Below are positions 1 through 10,678 of a stretch of DNA of 64,000 nucleotides, one piece after another. Position 1 is the first letter of the stretch, and every line of letters begins with the position of its first letter. The stretch is taken from positions 85,409,035 to 85,473,034 of the forward strand of contig OZ024821.1 of the NCBI GenBank assembly GCA_964016985.1. The letters are read 5' to 3'. Position numbers and translations under genes: made by a program. Below the pieces are notes generated by a model. That model ran no database searches, was not told the DNA's origin, and worked only from the letters and a program-made list of their open reading frames with translations. Source of the DNA: Anodontia alba. Its lineage: Eukaryota > Mollusca > Bivalvia > Lucinida > Lucinidae.

Positions 1-355
1 TGGTCTTGGAGATATCGCAGACGACAACAACAATGGCCGCCAGAGCCTTGCTATACTATAAGCTCACCTTGTGAGCCTTCAGCTCTACTGAGCTAAAAAA
101 TATATCAAACTGTTGTTGCTGAAAAATTTTACTCAGCATGCTAAGCATTATACCAGAATTTATTGTACCAAGGCATCTCATCAAGACATACACTGTTTGT
201 TATTCTTCTATCTATGTTTTTGTTTTGATTGTCAAATTTTTTTCAGATAATGGACTGCAAAATCAGTCTGTTTTATAGATAAAGGTAAAGCATATGAGGT
301 CAGGTGTTGAAAACCTGACATTTTTCTATTGATGACTAATATCCTAAAATCATAC

Positions 356-499
356 CATTTTTAAGGCCAACACGAAGATCTTTTTGATTTGCAGCCAAGA
401 TGTCTGTCTTCCTCTCGATAAGGAGATCTGCAAGTCTGTTAATGATGGCCATTCTGGCTTCTGGCTTTAACGCCTGTAACTGATGGCTTCCTTTACGAG
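356..499 (-). CDS. ALDH18A1: P5CS coding exon 7 (start of reductase domain)
   Basis: 144 bases entered in phase 1 and left in phase 1, acceptor ...tttcag and donor gtatga. There is no ATG-started frame here; the exon was found by continuing the P5CS reading. It reads RKGSHQLQALKPEARMAII, then NRLADLLIERKTDILAANQK and DLRVGLKN. This is the first helix pair of the gamma-glutamyl-phosphate reductase (aldehyde dehydrogenase fold). The catalytic cysteine and the NADPH-binding part would be in exons beyond the left edge. Confidence 0.9.
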
Positions 500-1750
500 C
501 TGAAAACAAGAAACAGATTCAACATGGGGAAGTCAGCATTTTATCTCAAATTAGAACAGGCAAATTTTAAATCAGGACAATATATGCATTTACAAGTTTA
601 CAAGTTTCTTGTGCTGTGGTAAAAGCATCATGCTGAAACTACAAAAACTATCAGGAAACCCTAATTACACCAGCTGTGTTGCCAAGACTGGTTTGCATCA
701 CCATGATACAACTAGCTTCTCCTGTAACTTATATACCAACAAGAACAGTATTTTCAGAGAAAACAGATGTTTCTCCACCAATTTGCACTTCAAGTGCACT
801 ACTGCTTAAATCTGACAGTTTAAGTCCAGCCAGCAATGACCTTGAAAATTAATCAGTTCATCATCTAATGTCTTTTCGACATCACTTGGAAAGATATTTT
901 ATTTTTAAATGATACTGTTTTGTTCTGATTGATCATCTCATATCAGAAACCATTAATTTTGTCTTTTCTGTTTCTGCATTTTGTTTTCAAATATCTACCC
1001 TAAAATTAACTCTATGGCCAAAAATTGGTCTGAACTATGCAATTTCTATGGTAAGCGATTTTTTTTTTTTTTTTTTTTTTTTTCAAATTTTTATCTATGA
1101 ATTTTTCTTTTTATATTTCTTTGCTGATTTTTAATTATTGGTGTTTCATGACAATATTGTGAAAAATTCAGAAAATTTGAACAAGTGAGACTTGTTGAAA
1201 AACCTGCCTCCACTTTACCTTCCTACCAATTCATGCATAATGTGCAGCCAGTAAAGTGCGGAAAAATGAAAATAATCATTTTTTTTTTAACCAATAAATT
1301 AAATAAAACTTTTTGTGCATCAATTGTTACAACAAAAGGTTTTGCATAAGATCATGACAGAAGTTGTAAATTTTTCTATTTCTGTGTAAAGCATAAGACA
1401 AAAAATGACTTTCTGAAAGCTGTTACATGCAGAGTAGTATGAATGATATACCTATGCAAATTTGGTAAGAATCTGCTTATTGGTTCATAAGATTCCATGC
1501 TGACAAGACAATGTCATGCCCATGCTGATGCTGATGCTAACAGGATCTGCACCAAAAAAAATGTCCCCCCCTGCCCTTTGGTGGAGGGACAGTTCAGTTG
1601 GGGGACAATATCAGAATTATAGACTCAATTGCTGTGAAAAAATTGTTGATGGAAATTATTTACAAAAAGTGAGAATGGATAAAGGTAGGCATCCAGATGA
1701 ATGTTTTTTTTTTTTTTTTTTCTGAAATTGCCAAGGTAATTCTAATGAGT
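500..1750. other. P5CS intron 6, left part
   Basis: AT-rich intron with poly-T at 1060-1083 and 1703-1721. No gene or clear repeat family was seen. Confidence 0.6.
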
Positions 1751-1751
1751 A

Positions 1752-2095
1752 TAGTCAACCCTCTTTATACCGACACTCGATACAACGACAAAATTCGTTA
1801 TAATGACAATTTAAATGCCACGAAACCTTCGCCCAAGAGGTGTCAGTTAATGAGAAATTATGCAAGAATATTGCATTAAAACTTCAAGCAACATATGTTT
1901 TGGATATTTGTTAGAATTGCCTCACTGAGGCAATTCTAACAAATATCCAAAACATATTTTCTATGAGAAAATAAGAATAAAACAAGGTCTTTCTTACATA
2001 TAATTCTGTCCATTAAGGATTCTTTACAAAAGTAAATTCAGTTTAATGGCAACATCTTTGGGAACAAATGCTGTCATTGTAACGAGGGTTCACTG
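1752..2095. mobile_element. Pogo/Tigger-like MITE with an inner hairpin
   Basis: Ends tagtcaaccctctttata and taacgagggttcactg between TA dinucleotides. A family C hairpin (tttgttagaattgcctcac and partner) occupies 1895-1960. P5CS intron 6. Confidence 0.6.
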
Positions 2096-2539
2096 TACCA
2101 TAAAAATCACTAACTGTACTTCTGGGATCATTTTCCTTTTTCTATAGTCATACAAAGTACAGAGACCCAGCTCTAGAGAATCTTTAAACAAGAGGCACAT
2201 GGACCACCATTCGCTCACCTGATAAAAATAGCTACTGCATATCTGCAAATGGCCTGGAACGTCTTCCAGTTTTGCCACAGCAACTAGGGCACATATTTGA
2301 CCATAAGGCCCCATGTGAAATCTGGTGCAAATTGCTTAAGCATGCTCAGAAAAGTCATTTAAAAATTACACAATTTTATACATGTATATAATCCAGGGGC
2401 AAAAGCAGATAACCCCCAGGGGACAAAATTTTGATTGTAACTAAAAAGTTTTAATAATGTAATCATACATTGGTAGATACTGCATAAAAAACCACACGGG
2501 TTTTTTTGGGCACATTTTTTTTTTTTTTTTTTTTTACAG

Positions 2540-2890
2540 AAACAAATTAAACAGTTAAAATATATAAGGAAACCTCTAAAATGGACTGAAACAGAATGAA
2601 ACAAATGAAACAGACCAATAGCAATTCTCACTGATGGTCATTTTCATTTGTTTCATTTGTTAAATAACAGGATGAAACAGACCAATAATTTATATGATAT
2701 ATAGAGAAAACTCTGATACAGGATGAAACAGACCAGGAACCTTGGTCAATGCTCGAAATGAAACAGGGTGAAACAAAATGAAACAGATACTTTTTTTTTA
2801 TAAACCCATTTCTGTTTCATAACAACCTTGGTCAGTGGTCATTATGAAAAAAAGGCAAAATGAAATGAGCCAATGAAACAGGTACAGACA
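2540..2890. repeat. Irregular GAAACAG-rich repeat
   Basis: The motif atgaaacag recurs over ten times at irregular steps, with two inverted stretches (tttcatttgtttcatttg). Confidence 0.65.
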
Positions 2891-3124
2891 TGATTTCATA
2901 TTGTTGAGTAAGGCTAAATATTTGGGACCCCTGGACTTATCATCTTATTTATCCTAAATTTTGTAAAAAATCCATTTGACTGTTTAGTGATGTATCTACA
3001 AATATTGTGAGGAATAATAAACAGTTATTTAGGAGCAGTTTGATCTGGGTCTACACTGTTTACTGAGGCCTGTCTGTCCAAATATTTCAGGTATTATGGT
3101 GTAGATCCCTTTTGATTATCTTAC

Positions 3125-3287
3125 CAAGTGCTGCTTCTACTTCTACTGGTGTGTTTGTGCCCTTGGCCGGGGTGAAGAAAGTCCCTATATTTTTACCCTT
3201 CACAATGCCAAGTATAGCTTTATCCAACTTTCCATTACAAACCACAACTGAAACACCATTGTCTAAAGCCCAGGCCCCAGCTTTTAC
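3125..3287 (-). CDS. ALDH18A1: P5CS coding exon 6 (end of kinase domain)
   Basis: 163 bases, 54 codons plus one base, acceptor ...ttgcag and donor gtaaga, so the next intron is in phase 1. It encodes VKAGAWALDNGVSVVVCNG, which closes the kinase fold, then KGKNIGTFFTPAKG, the usual end of the kinase domain. The first about 20 bases and the acceptor are repeated three more times just upstream in the transcript (up to 3480). Confidence 0.92.
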
Positions 3288-3480
3288 CTGCAAAATACAG
3301 TCAAAATTTTACATGATGTTATCCAGACCCCAGCTTTCATCTGCATAATACATTCAAAAATTTAAACAGTTACCCAGCCCCAGCTTTAACCTGCAAAATA
3401 CAGTAAAAAAAAAATTACACAAAGTTATTGGGGCCCCAGCTTTTACCTGCAAAATACAGTCAAACAATTAAACTAATTTT
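3271..3480 (-). repeat. Four tandem copies of the exon 6 acceptor region
   Basis: A unit of 50-56 bp holding (plus strand) ccccagcttttacctgcaaa is present four times. The first copy is the real start of exon 6. The others put AG dinucleotides opposite 3341-3342, 3391-3392 and 3447-3448. Copies 1 and 4 are almost identical in the splice-site part and read ttttgcag then gtaaaagctgg on the minus strand. Confidence 0.88.
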
Positions 3481-3734
3481 AACTGTGCCCTTGCTTCCGC
3501 ACAGTTAAAACTTATATATATGTGTTCATTCTGCATAGGGTCCTCTACCTCATCAATGAAACATAAATAATCACAGAATTGCTCCTTTTAAAGTAGATCC
3601 ATTTTCAGAAGGGAGCAAATACAAAGCAAAAACAAGTTGTTTCCCTTGAAAGTGTATCAATTCCCTTTAAGGACAACCTGCTCATGTGTTTTTTTCTTTT
3701 TTTTTTTTTTTTTTTGCTACTCTGATAACTTATA

Positions 3735-5075
3735 CGAGGGATGTTCGAAATGAATTGCTTATTTCTATCTGGAGACTTCAAATTTCAAGTGAGCCCAAAA
3801 GTACTCATTTCATGCCCTCGAAGTACTCCCCGTGGCTAGAAATGCAAAGTTTCAGCCGATGTATCCACTTCTTGAAGGCGTCACAGTACGCTGATTTGGG
3901 CACAGTAATAAGGTACTGATGAATGGCAGATCCAAGTGCCTGTCGGGACTGGTATTTCTGCCCAGCAAGGAATGCTTTCAATTTCGGAAACAAAAAGAAA
4001 TCACATGGGGCAAGGTCTGGGGAATACTGGGGGGTGAGGCAAAACAGTTACTTTTTCTTTCTTCAAAAACGCCGTAACTATTGCGGAGGTATGAGCTGGG
4101 GCATTGTCATGTAGAAGACGGACATGTTTAAAACCAATGGCAGGGCGTCGTTTCTGATAATACTTTTTCAGTTTCTTCAGTACTACGTCTTTGTAGTACT
4201 TTCCGGTGATGCTTTTGCCCTTTTTCACTGGCACTTTTATTGCGACTCCTTCACCAGAGAAGAAGATTGCATACAAAACCTTCTTTGTACTCAAAGAAAG
4301 TTTGGCAATTATTGGGCGTTTGCTGTGTTTAGTGGCCCAGATCTTATTGCTAACCTTTCTGACGGGCTCAAAATAATGGACCCAGGTTTCATCTCCTGTG
4401 ACGACATTGGCAAACTGCTTTTTGTCATATTTTGGAAACATTTGAAGCAGCTTTTTGGCCACTTTAACCCATTGCCTCTTTTGCTCGTCAGTCAACAGAT
4501 GTGGCACCCATCTAGCAGAAATCTTTCTGACTTTCAAATGCTTCTTCAAAATAAGGTGAACCGTTGATAGTGATATGCCTACCTTTCGTGCAATATCAGG
4601 AACTGTAAATCTGGCATCTCCTTCAAAGATTTCCTTTATTTTGGAAATGATTTCTTTACGAGATGCAGATTTTGGCCTACCTGATTTAGGTGCATTTTTG
4701 ATGGACTCTACACCAGACTCAAATTTCTTTTTCCACCGCCGAACTGTGTCATAAGACACACAAGAAGGTCCAAAAGCAGTAGAAATTTCAGTCATCAGCT
4801 TCTTCAAAGAACAACCAAGTTTTGAGCGAGCTTTGATGTAAGCCCGTATTTCATCTTTTTTGTCGACGCTTCTACCAACCATTTTTACTGCAGTGGTCAA
4901 TGACTGCATGTATTCAAATGGCAAATTTTATGTCTTACACTCAGTCTAACATGTACATTTATACACCATTGTGTAGATATTGAATAGCCCTATACAGGTA
5001 TGTATTGGTTTTTATCGTGCCCCACGTGGATATCGAGCTAGAGGACAATAAGCAATTCATTTCGAACATCCCTTG
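3735..5075 (-). mobile_element. Mariner element 1, full length, inactive
   Basis: A 1341-bp element flanked by TA dinucleotides (3733-3734 and 5076-5077), with 28-bp terminal inverted repeats starting CGAGGGATGTTCG and CAAGGGATGTTCG that differ at one position. It carries a mariner transposase on the minus strand. It sits in P5CS intron 5 in the same direction as the gene and is about 95% like element 2 at 18060 by eye. Confidence 0.93.
3805..4924 (-). pseudogene. Mariner transposase 1, frameshifted
   Basis: The frame opens at 4924 (MPFEY; a second ATG 14 codons on starts MVGRSVDKKDE) and has the N-terminal helix-turn-helix DNA-binding part (CSLKKLMTEISTAFG, TVRRWKKKFESG), the first catalytic Asp in VTGDETWVHYFEP and the second in LLHDNAPAHTS. 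An extra base near 4027 in the C-run then shifts the frame, so the third Asp motif (SPDLAPCDFFLF) is lost from the main frame. The C-terminal part continues in another frame to 3805. In element 2 the same stretch lacks the extra base, which shows what changed. The protein is therefore not active. Confidence 0.9.
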
Positions 5076-5184
5076 TACATGTATAATACCATATTCAACC
5101 TAATTACCTCATATAAGTGAACAGTCAAACAATTTCATAGTCTTCAAATTACAGCTCATGTACTTTTATCTGCTTCTTTATAAA

Positions 5185-5320
5185 AATATATGTTGTTGGT
5201 ACTCATTTGAATTGCCTGGACAAGTTGAGGCAATTCAAATAAGTACAGCATATATTGTCAGTAGTCATTTGAATTGCCTCCACAAGTCAAGGCAATTCAA
5301 ATGAGTACCAACAACATAAG
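5185..5320. repeat. Family C hairpin repeat, doubled
   Basis: Two successive inverted pairs with arms ggtactcatttgaattgcct and aggcaattcaaatgagtacc. Confidence 0.7.
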
Positions 5321-5919
5321 CTTTTACAAAGAAAATCAGAAAAACTATCGCATAAATATCATTAAATAATCGTCTCATGAAGTCTTCTTTTCTTTATAGT
5401 TCTTATCAGGTGAATCTTTTACTACAATTTTTTTCCAGATATTTTGAAAATCCTATGTGCACAGTGCCGTAATTAGGTCGAATACGGTATTTTCATTTGA
5501 TCTATTATGTGAGAAATATACCTTTAGATGTGCATTCATTAAAGACTCAGATCAAGCAGGGTATCTATATCAGTCTGATCAAAGCATTCTATAGTCACCT
5601 ACAAAGTTCCTTAATCCATTTACGTTGAGTGGACTCCTCTACCACAACTCTTCGGAGCAGTCTGTTTCCAATAGCAGGGTGTCTCGTTAGATTTTATTAT
5701 TAATTTGTTTTATAGCAATTCCTGTATCTAATTCAAACAGTGTAGACTCTGATCAGATGCTGCATTCTGCAGCATCTGATCTGGGTCTGCATTGTTTGCC
5801 AATTACCCTTTTGGGGGTTTCCTAACTAAAATGGTTTAATGCAGGCAGACCTGGGTCTTTGCTGAGCACACATCTGAAGATTTGTTGGGCAATACATTAT
5901 CATGTCTTGTAGTTTTATG

Positions 5920-6090
5920 TTAACACTCTACGTAAAATTTTCAGCAAACATTTTAAAACATTTTTCTTATTTTTCCCAGAAATCAGGTTCTGATAGTTCA
6001 TGCAAATTGTCTCCAGTGGAGACAATAAGCATGAAATGACAAACCTGATTTCTGGGAAAAATAAGAAAAATATCACCAATTTGCCATCCG
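5920..6090. mobile_element. Foldback MITE family B, copy 1, next to the exon 5 donor
   Basis: The left TTAA (5920-5923) and both arms of the hairpin (agaaatcaggtt...aacctgatttct) are present. The right terminus is missing and exon 5 takes its place; the last MITE-like bases (ccaatttgccatccgcttac) run into the donor. Confidence 0.72.
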
Positions 6091-6095
6091 CTTAC

Positions 6096-6314
6096 CTTAG
6101 ATTCCATACCACCCATTCCTACACGTGACTTTTCTCCAAACACAATATCTTGAAGATCAACTTTCGGTGAGAATGTCTTCATTAGCTTAGATCCTTCCAT
6201 ATCTGGTGGGCTTGTATAGAGACCATTGACATCTGACATAATGATAAGAAGATCTGCTTTCATTTCAACAGCCACTTTAGCAGCCAAACTGTCATTGTCT
6301 TGTACACTGATAAC
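6096..6314 (-). CDS. ALDH18A1: P5CS coding exon 5 (glutamate 5-kinase domain)
   Basis: 73 codons, phase 0, acceptor ...tgacag, donor gtaagc after AAG. It encodes residues 250-322: [19 protein letters not shown], the acidic ATP/Mg-binding segment, then [17 protein letters not shown] and the lysine/glycine motif [12 protein letters not shown] of the kinase active site. All key residues of the family motif are present. A foldback MITE (5920-6090) ends immediately next to the donor. Confidence 0.94.
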
Positions 6315-6390
6315 CTGTCAAAATGATGATAAAATTATGTTTAAAAATAGGAGATATAATTACTCTAAATATTTGAACATCTTCTTACTA

Positions 6391-6602
6391 TACTATGCTT
6401 AGCTTGCTGGGTAATGATTTAAGCAGATGACATTTTGGAATATTCTTCTTATTTTCCCAGAAAAAAGGCTTGACATTTCATGCAAATTGTTCCCTAAGGA
6501 GACAATTTGCATGAAATGTCAAAGCCTGTTTTCTGGGAGAAATAAGAAAAATATCATCACTTTGTAGTCTCCTGAATCTGCCCACAGAGTGGGAAAAGTT
6601 AA
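6391..6602. mobile_element. Foldback MITE family B, copy 2
   Basis: Arms around tttcatgcaaattgt...acaatttgcatgaaatgtc, with a TTAA at the right end. P5CS intron 5. Confidence 0.82.
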
Positions 6603-7477
6603 ACAAGTATAGTACTTGTTAACATGTCTGCCTGATGAGGGGTGAATACATGAACAGTGGTCACCCTGATAAGAATCTGCATTCTGCTATATCTGATCTA
6701 TGTCTATGGTATACTCAGGCCTGTCTGTCAAAATATACTAGGTAAATATGGTACAAACTGAATAAAATAGAACTTGTCTTTCAACAACAACAAAAAAAAA
6801 AAAAAAAAAAAAAAAAGATGCCACCCTTAAACCCCCTCACCTTCACCCCCCCCCCCCACCCCCCGCCCCCCACCTCCCACATACACACATTTTTGGAGTC
6901 ATGCAGCATGGCATAACTCAAGAAATATATAAACAAGAATTACTGTACTGTTTTATGCTTTGCACACATCATAGGATGCTTAATATTTGTATGAAGTTTC
7001 ATCAAGATACCATGAATGTTGAATGGTAACAGAGAGAGCTATTACAAATTCAAAGAGGCACAATTAAAACAATGCACAAACAAGAGTTCTGATTCTAGCA
7101 CTCAGTACATCCTTTTTTGTGCTTAATTTTTATATGAAGTTTGATAAAATTACCTTGAAAGTTATACAATGGACAAGATTTTGTCACAGAAACTGCCACT
7201 TACAAAGTTTAAAGGGACATAATAAAAAAATACATATCCAAGGGTTATGGTTCTTGCCTCACTCGCTCTAAATGTCATATAATGTTGGTTAATAGTTCTT
7301 TGAAGTTTCATGAAGATATAATGAATGGTTTTAAAGTTATACAGCTGGCATGTCACAGAAATAGCTACTTACAACCAGAAATAAGTCAATACAAATCCAA
7401 GAGTGTTGTTTTTTATGCTCTGCATGCTGTCCAATTTTGGTTAATAAATCTATGAAGATTAACAAAGATACACTATG

Positions 7478-7669
7478 ACAAATTGATGACAGCTTTCTTA
7501 TTTTTCCCAGAAAAAAATGTTTTGACATTTCATGCAAATTGTCTTCATTTTATTTTTCCCAGAAAACAGGTTTTGACATTTCATGCAAATTGTCACCAAT
7601 GGGAAAAATAAGAAAAATATCATCAATTTGTTGTCTGCTGAAATTTTTACCCAGAGTGCTAAGCATTAA
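7478..7669. mobile_element. Foldback MITE family B, copy 3, with a duplicated arm
   Basis: The left arm (tttttcccagaaaa...catgcaaattgtc) occurs twice in a row and the right arm is short. TTAA at the right end. Confidence 0.78.
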
Positions 7670-7716
7670 GGAAAATTAATGTTCTTGAATTTAGCAGATT
7701 CACAAGTAAAATAAAG

Positions 7717-7805
7717 TCTTACTCCTGCCAAGTCTCTGCCTGGTTCAGGTGGGGGAGCAACAATGTCATTAGTTGATGATTAGGATTATCATGACATCAT
7801 ATCAA
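7717..7805 (-). pseudogene. Decayed duplicate of the 3' half of P5CS exon 4
   Basis: The stretch matches the last about 75 bases of exon 4 plus its donor (on the plus strand gtctctgcctggttcaggtg against atctctgtctggttcaggtg). It keeps a donor-like GTAAGA/GTAAGT region. A deletion of about two bases at the NAND codons shifts the frame, and upstream sequence and the acceptor are not recognisable. It lies between exons 4 and 5 in the same array of about 160-bp intronic repeats, so it was probably duplicated together with that array. It is not expected to code. Confidence 0.72.
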
Positions 7806-8206
7806 GAAACTGCTGCTCACTAAGTTCAAAAGACATAACTAAAAAAAAATACATATCCAAGAGTTATGGTTTTGGTACTCTGCATGTTGCCCCCTGTTGT
7901 TTAATATTTCTATGAAGCTTCATTAAAATAAACTGAACTGTCTTAAAGTTATAGAGTGGGCACAATTTTTACTTACAAAGTTCAAAGGAATGTAACTTAA
8001 AAGAATACACATCCAAGAGTTATGGTTTTTGTACTCTGCATGTTGTCAAATGTTCCTGAATATTTCTATAAAATTTCATTAAGATAAAGTTAACGTCTTA
8101 AAGTTACAGAGTGGACACAATTTTTTCATAGAAATGACTACTTACGAAGTTCAAAGGGACATAACTAAAAAAATACATTTCCAAGAGTTATGGGTTTTGT
8201 ACTTAC

Positions 8207-8359
8207 ACCTGTCAAATCTCTGTCTGGTTCAGGTGGTGGTGCGACAGTATCATTAGCGTTGATGATTGGGATGATGTTCAGTGACATCAGCTCTTGTAAA
8301 GTGCTGTGTAAGTTGGTACGAGTGAACTCATTCTGGAAATCTGGCTTTGTAACTAAAAC
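8207..8359 (-). CDS. ALDH18A1: P5CS coding exon 4 (glutamate 5-kinase domain)
   Basis: 51 codons, phase 0, acceptor ...tttcag and a consensus donor gtaagt after GGT. It encodes residues 199-249, including the substrate-binding motif IIPIINANDTVAPPPEP and ending DRDLTG. This is the place where mammals use two donors six bases apart to make isoforms that differ by two residues and in ornithine sensitivity. Here the donor is followed by gtaagtacaaaa, with no GT at +6, so the same switch is not visible. On its downstream side the exon directly abuts a roughly 160-bp intronic repeat, and a decayed copy of the exon end lies at 7717-7805. Confidence 0.94.
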
Positions 8360-8581
8360 CTGAAAGGCAAAAGTTACCACATCAATCCCAATTATTAGGA
8401 CTCCTTAACAGTTTACCATGTTTGTCCTAACATTTCAAGTCAATTTTACTACCTGTGGACAAACAGCAAACAGTAAAGACCCAGATCAGATGCCACAAAA
8501 TGTGTCATCTGATCAGTGTCTACACTGTTTGTTATTTATCTAGACACATGAACAGGCATTAAATTGGACAGTTTTCAAATT

Positions 8582-8795
8582 TTAACCCTTGTCCTGCTGA
8601 ATAAATTAAGACGCCATTCCCACTTATATTTTTCAGCCAATCAGATTGCTTGATCTGGATTGTTGCTATAAATTCACATACTTAATGGCAAACAGTTAAG
8701 AGCCAGATCAGTTGGCTTCTTTAGAAGCCAACTGATCTGGCTCTTAACTGTTTGCAAAGGCAGGGTATATCCGGGTTCAGCAGGACAAGGGATAA
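8582..8795. mobile_element. TTAA-flanked MITE family E, copy 1
   Basis: It starts TTAACCCTTGTCCTGCTGAA and ends with its reverse complement ending GGGATAA. The central palindrome has arms gatcagttggcttct. It lies in P5CS intron 3. Confidence 0.85.
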
Positions 8796-9599
8796 GAGAA
8801 TTATGGTGAGGAGTTTATGTGACTGAATATTTAGGGTAAATGTGATTATGCTGCTTGTGTAACATAATAGCCCAAGGAGTCTGTATACTGTGGAGTATGG
8901 TAAATGTCCTAAAATTTCATACACCAAAATTTCTGACAAAATGGCATATGCAAACAGTTTTCACTGTTTGCCATTCCATTAATCATTTAAAAAAAAAAAA
9001 AACAACTGCATAAAAAGCAAAATTTAGGCAAAACCAAGGAATGTCAATAAGCAGAAACCAAAACGTAACTGACAAACAGATGGACAGACAAACAGATAGA
9101 TCTACATATGGATAGACGTGAAAACAGTATACATCCCCCACCACAAACATAGTATGAGTGGTGGTGATGGGGTGGGGGGGTGGGGGGGGGGGGAAAGGGC
9201 AAGTGGGGAGAGGTTAGGGTAGGAGAGAAGTGGGTGGGGTATAAAAATTTTAGGACATTTATAGTAGCTAATTTTTGAGTAAGTGGATGTGAAAAGGTAA
9301 AACTTGTTATGGTAACTGACAAATATTTTTTACTGACATATATTTTTTACAGCTTCTACATCTATGCTGATTGCTCAAGATCTAAATACATGTACTTGCA
9401 AAATGAGCCCCACAAGTACTCATGTAGTATGTAGAAAAGATCCTGACCAGACTGTAGAGAGCATTTGTCTTTTAGCCTTCTATTTTAAAATGGATCAGGA
9501 CTTAAATTTTGCAATAACTGCAATAAGCACAATATTTAATAGAGGTGTTTGTTGTTGGAGGTCAGTAAACACATTCTTTGTGATTCTGAAAATGCTAAA

Positions 9600-9686
9600 A
9601 TGTGTGTATACACATGGATGTGCATAATGCACACACATGCAGGTGCACACACACACATGCAGGCATGCACACACTTCCCCCCACCA

Positions 9687-9717
<31 letters not shown>

Positions 9718-9725
9718 ACACTCCT
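9600..9725. repeat. CA and poly-C tract in P5CS intron 3
   Basis: Alternating cacacatgcaggtgcacaca, then a run of about 20 C with one A, then CA repeats. On the transcript strand this is a G-run followed by (GT)n. Similar tracts: 6842-6880 and 15445-15510; a G-run on the plus strand is at 9170-9195. Confidence 0.9.
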
Positions 9726-9761
9726 GTTTGACTGATAGTATGTAAGGAATATACAAATTAC

Positions 9762-9869
9762 CTGAGCTATGCTAAGGCCATACTGTGAAAACATAGCATC
9801 ATACAGAGACATAAGTCCACTCTGACCAGCAGCTGCACATGCCCGGGGCTCCAACAAAGGACGATTCAC
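9762..9869 (-). CDS. ALDH18A1: P5CS coding exon 3 (glutamate 5-kinase domain)
   Basis: 36 codons, phase 0 at both ends, acceptor ...ctttag and donor gtaatt. It encodes residues 163-198, with PLLEPRACAAAGQSGLMSLY, the glycine-rich stretch typical of P5CS kinase domains, then DAMFSQYGLSIAQ. The donor lies about 35 bases from a CA/poly-C microsatellite (9600-9725). Confidence 0.93.
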
Positions 9870-10528
9870 CTAAAGTATATATAACAGAACCGTAAAACAA
9901 TTATGGCAATTGTTCTAAAATTTTGTTCCTAATTTTTCTGACAAAATAACTTATGATGCTCAATGTGGTAAAAAGGCCCTTATGCCATGTGCTAACAGTG
10001 AAGGTCCAGATGAGTAAAGTCTGATCTGAGCATTCTCACTTTATCCACATATGCTACAGTATCCACCGTTTCTGTAGGCGGACAATGAAGGCCCAGATCA
10101 TAGATATGGTACACCATTAGAGCCATGCTGGCAAGTCATACATTGTATACTGCATTTACCCTAAGTATTGAGCAAATAGTGTAGACACAGACCAAACTCA
10201 GCATTAAATGTCTGATCAGCATCTACACTGTTTGCCACCTATCAAGTAGTTTTAAGACAAATAACAGGTAGTAAAATGGACATGTTGCAGTAATGAGTTT
10301 TATCTGCCACATTAGTGGCATCTGATCTGGGTCTACATTGTTTGCTCAGGCCAATCTGTCCAAAAATGGCATCTCTCAAAGTTCCTGACAGTATGAAAGA
10401 AAGCAGATTGTGATATAATTGCAAAGTAGTTTGGTATGAATCCACATATTTAGCACAAGGTACTAGTTATATATTTGCTTTTTCGCAACTCACTTTATAG
10501 ACGGTGAAACCATTATAAATGTACATAC

Positions 10529-10678
10529 CGGTCTGTTTAAGTGTCTTCTAGAAGATGTGAGAGCTTGTCTCATACTCTTAGCCATTAATACTTCGTGTTG
10601 TAATTTCTGCTTTCCAAAGGCCACGGCACCACTGGTAACCATCATTAACTGACGACCTTGACCTTGTAGCTCAGACAC
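10529..10678 (-). CDS. ALDH18A1: P5CS coding exon 2 (glutamate 5-kinase domain)
   Basis: 50 codons, phase 0 at both ends, with acceptor ...atacag and donor gtatgt. It encodes residues 113-162 of the predicted protein. It contains the invariant kinase-loop motif [13 protein letters not shown] that lines the active site of amino-acid kinase family enzymes, then a helix ending [15 protein letters not shown]. The match to animal P5CS is continuous across the exon 1/2 junction (SIVEQ then VSELQ). The LNRP end is followed by VNRP at the start of exon 3, a small local repetition not expected from the family; it could mean that one of the two splice sites is used slightly differently from the one chosen here. 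Confidence 0.93.

Larger units (their letters stand above)
6880..8205. repeat. Array of about 160-bp degenerate units in P5CS intron 4
   Basis: Units share tacatatccaagagttatgg and gaagtttcatgaagata at steps near 160 bp, about seven in all. MITE B copy 3 and the exon 4 copy interrupt it. Its last unit touches the exon 4 donor. Confidence 0.75.

Noticed and set aside
4124..4567. A 147-residue frame on the plus strand
   Set aside because: Antisense shadow of the mariner 1 transposase; the same shadow appears opposite mariner 2 at 18568-18936.
9044..9322. A 92-residue Pro/His-rich frame
   Set aside because: It reads through the G/C-rich low-complexity tract at 9120-9240; no domain or splice context.
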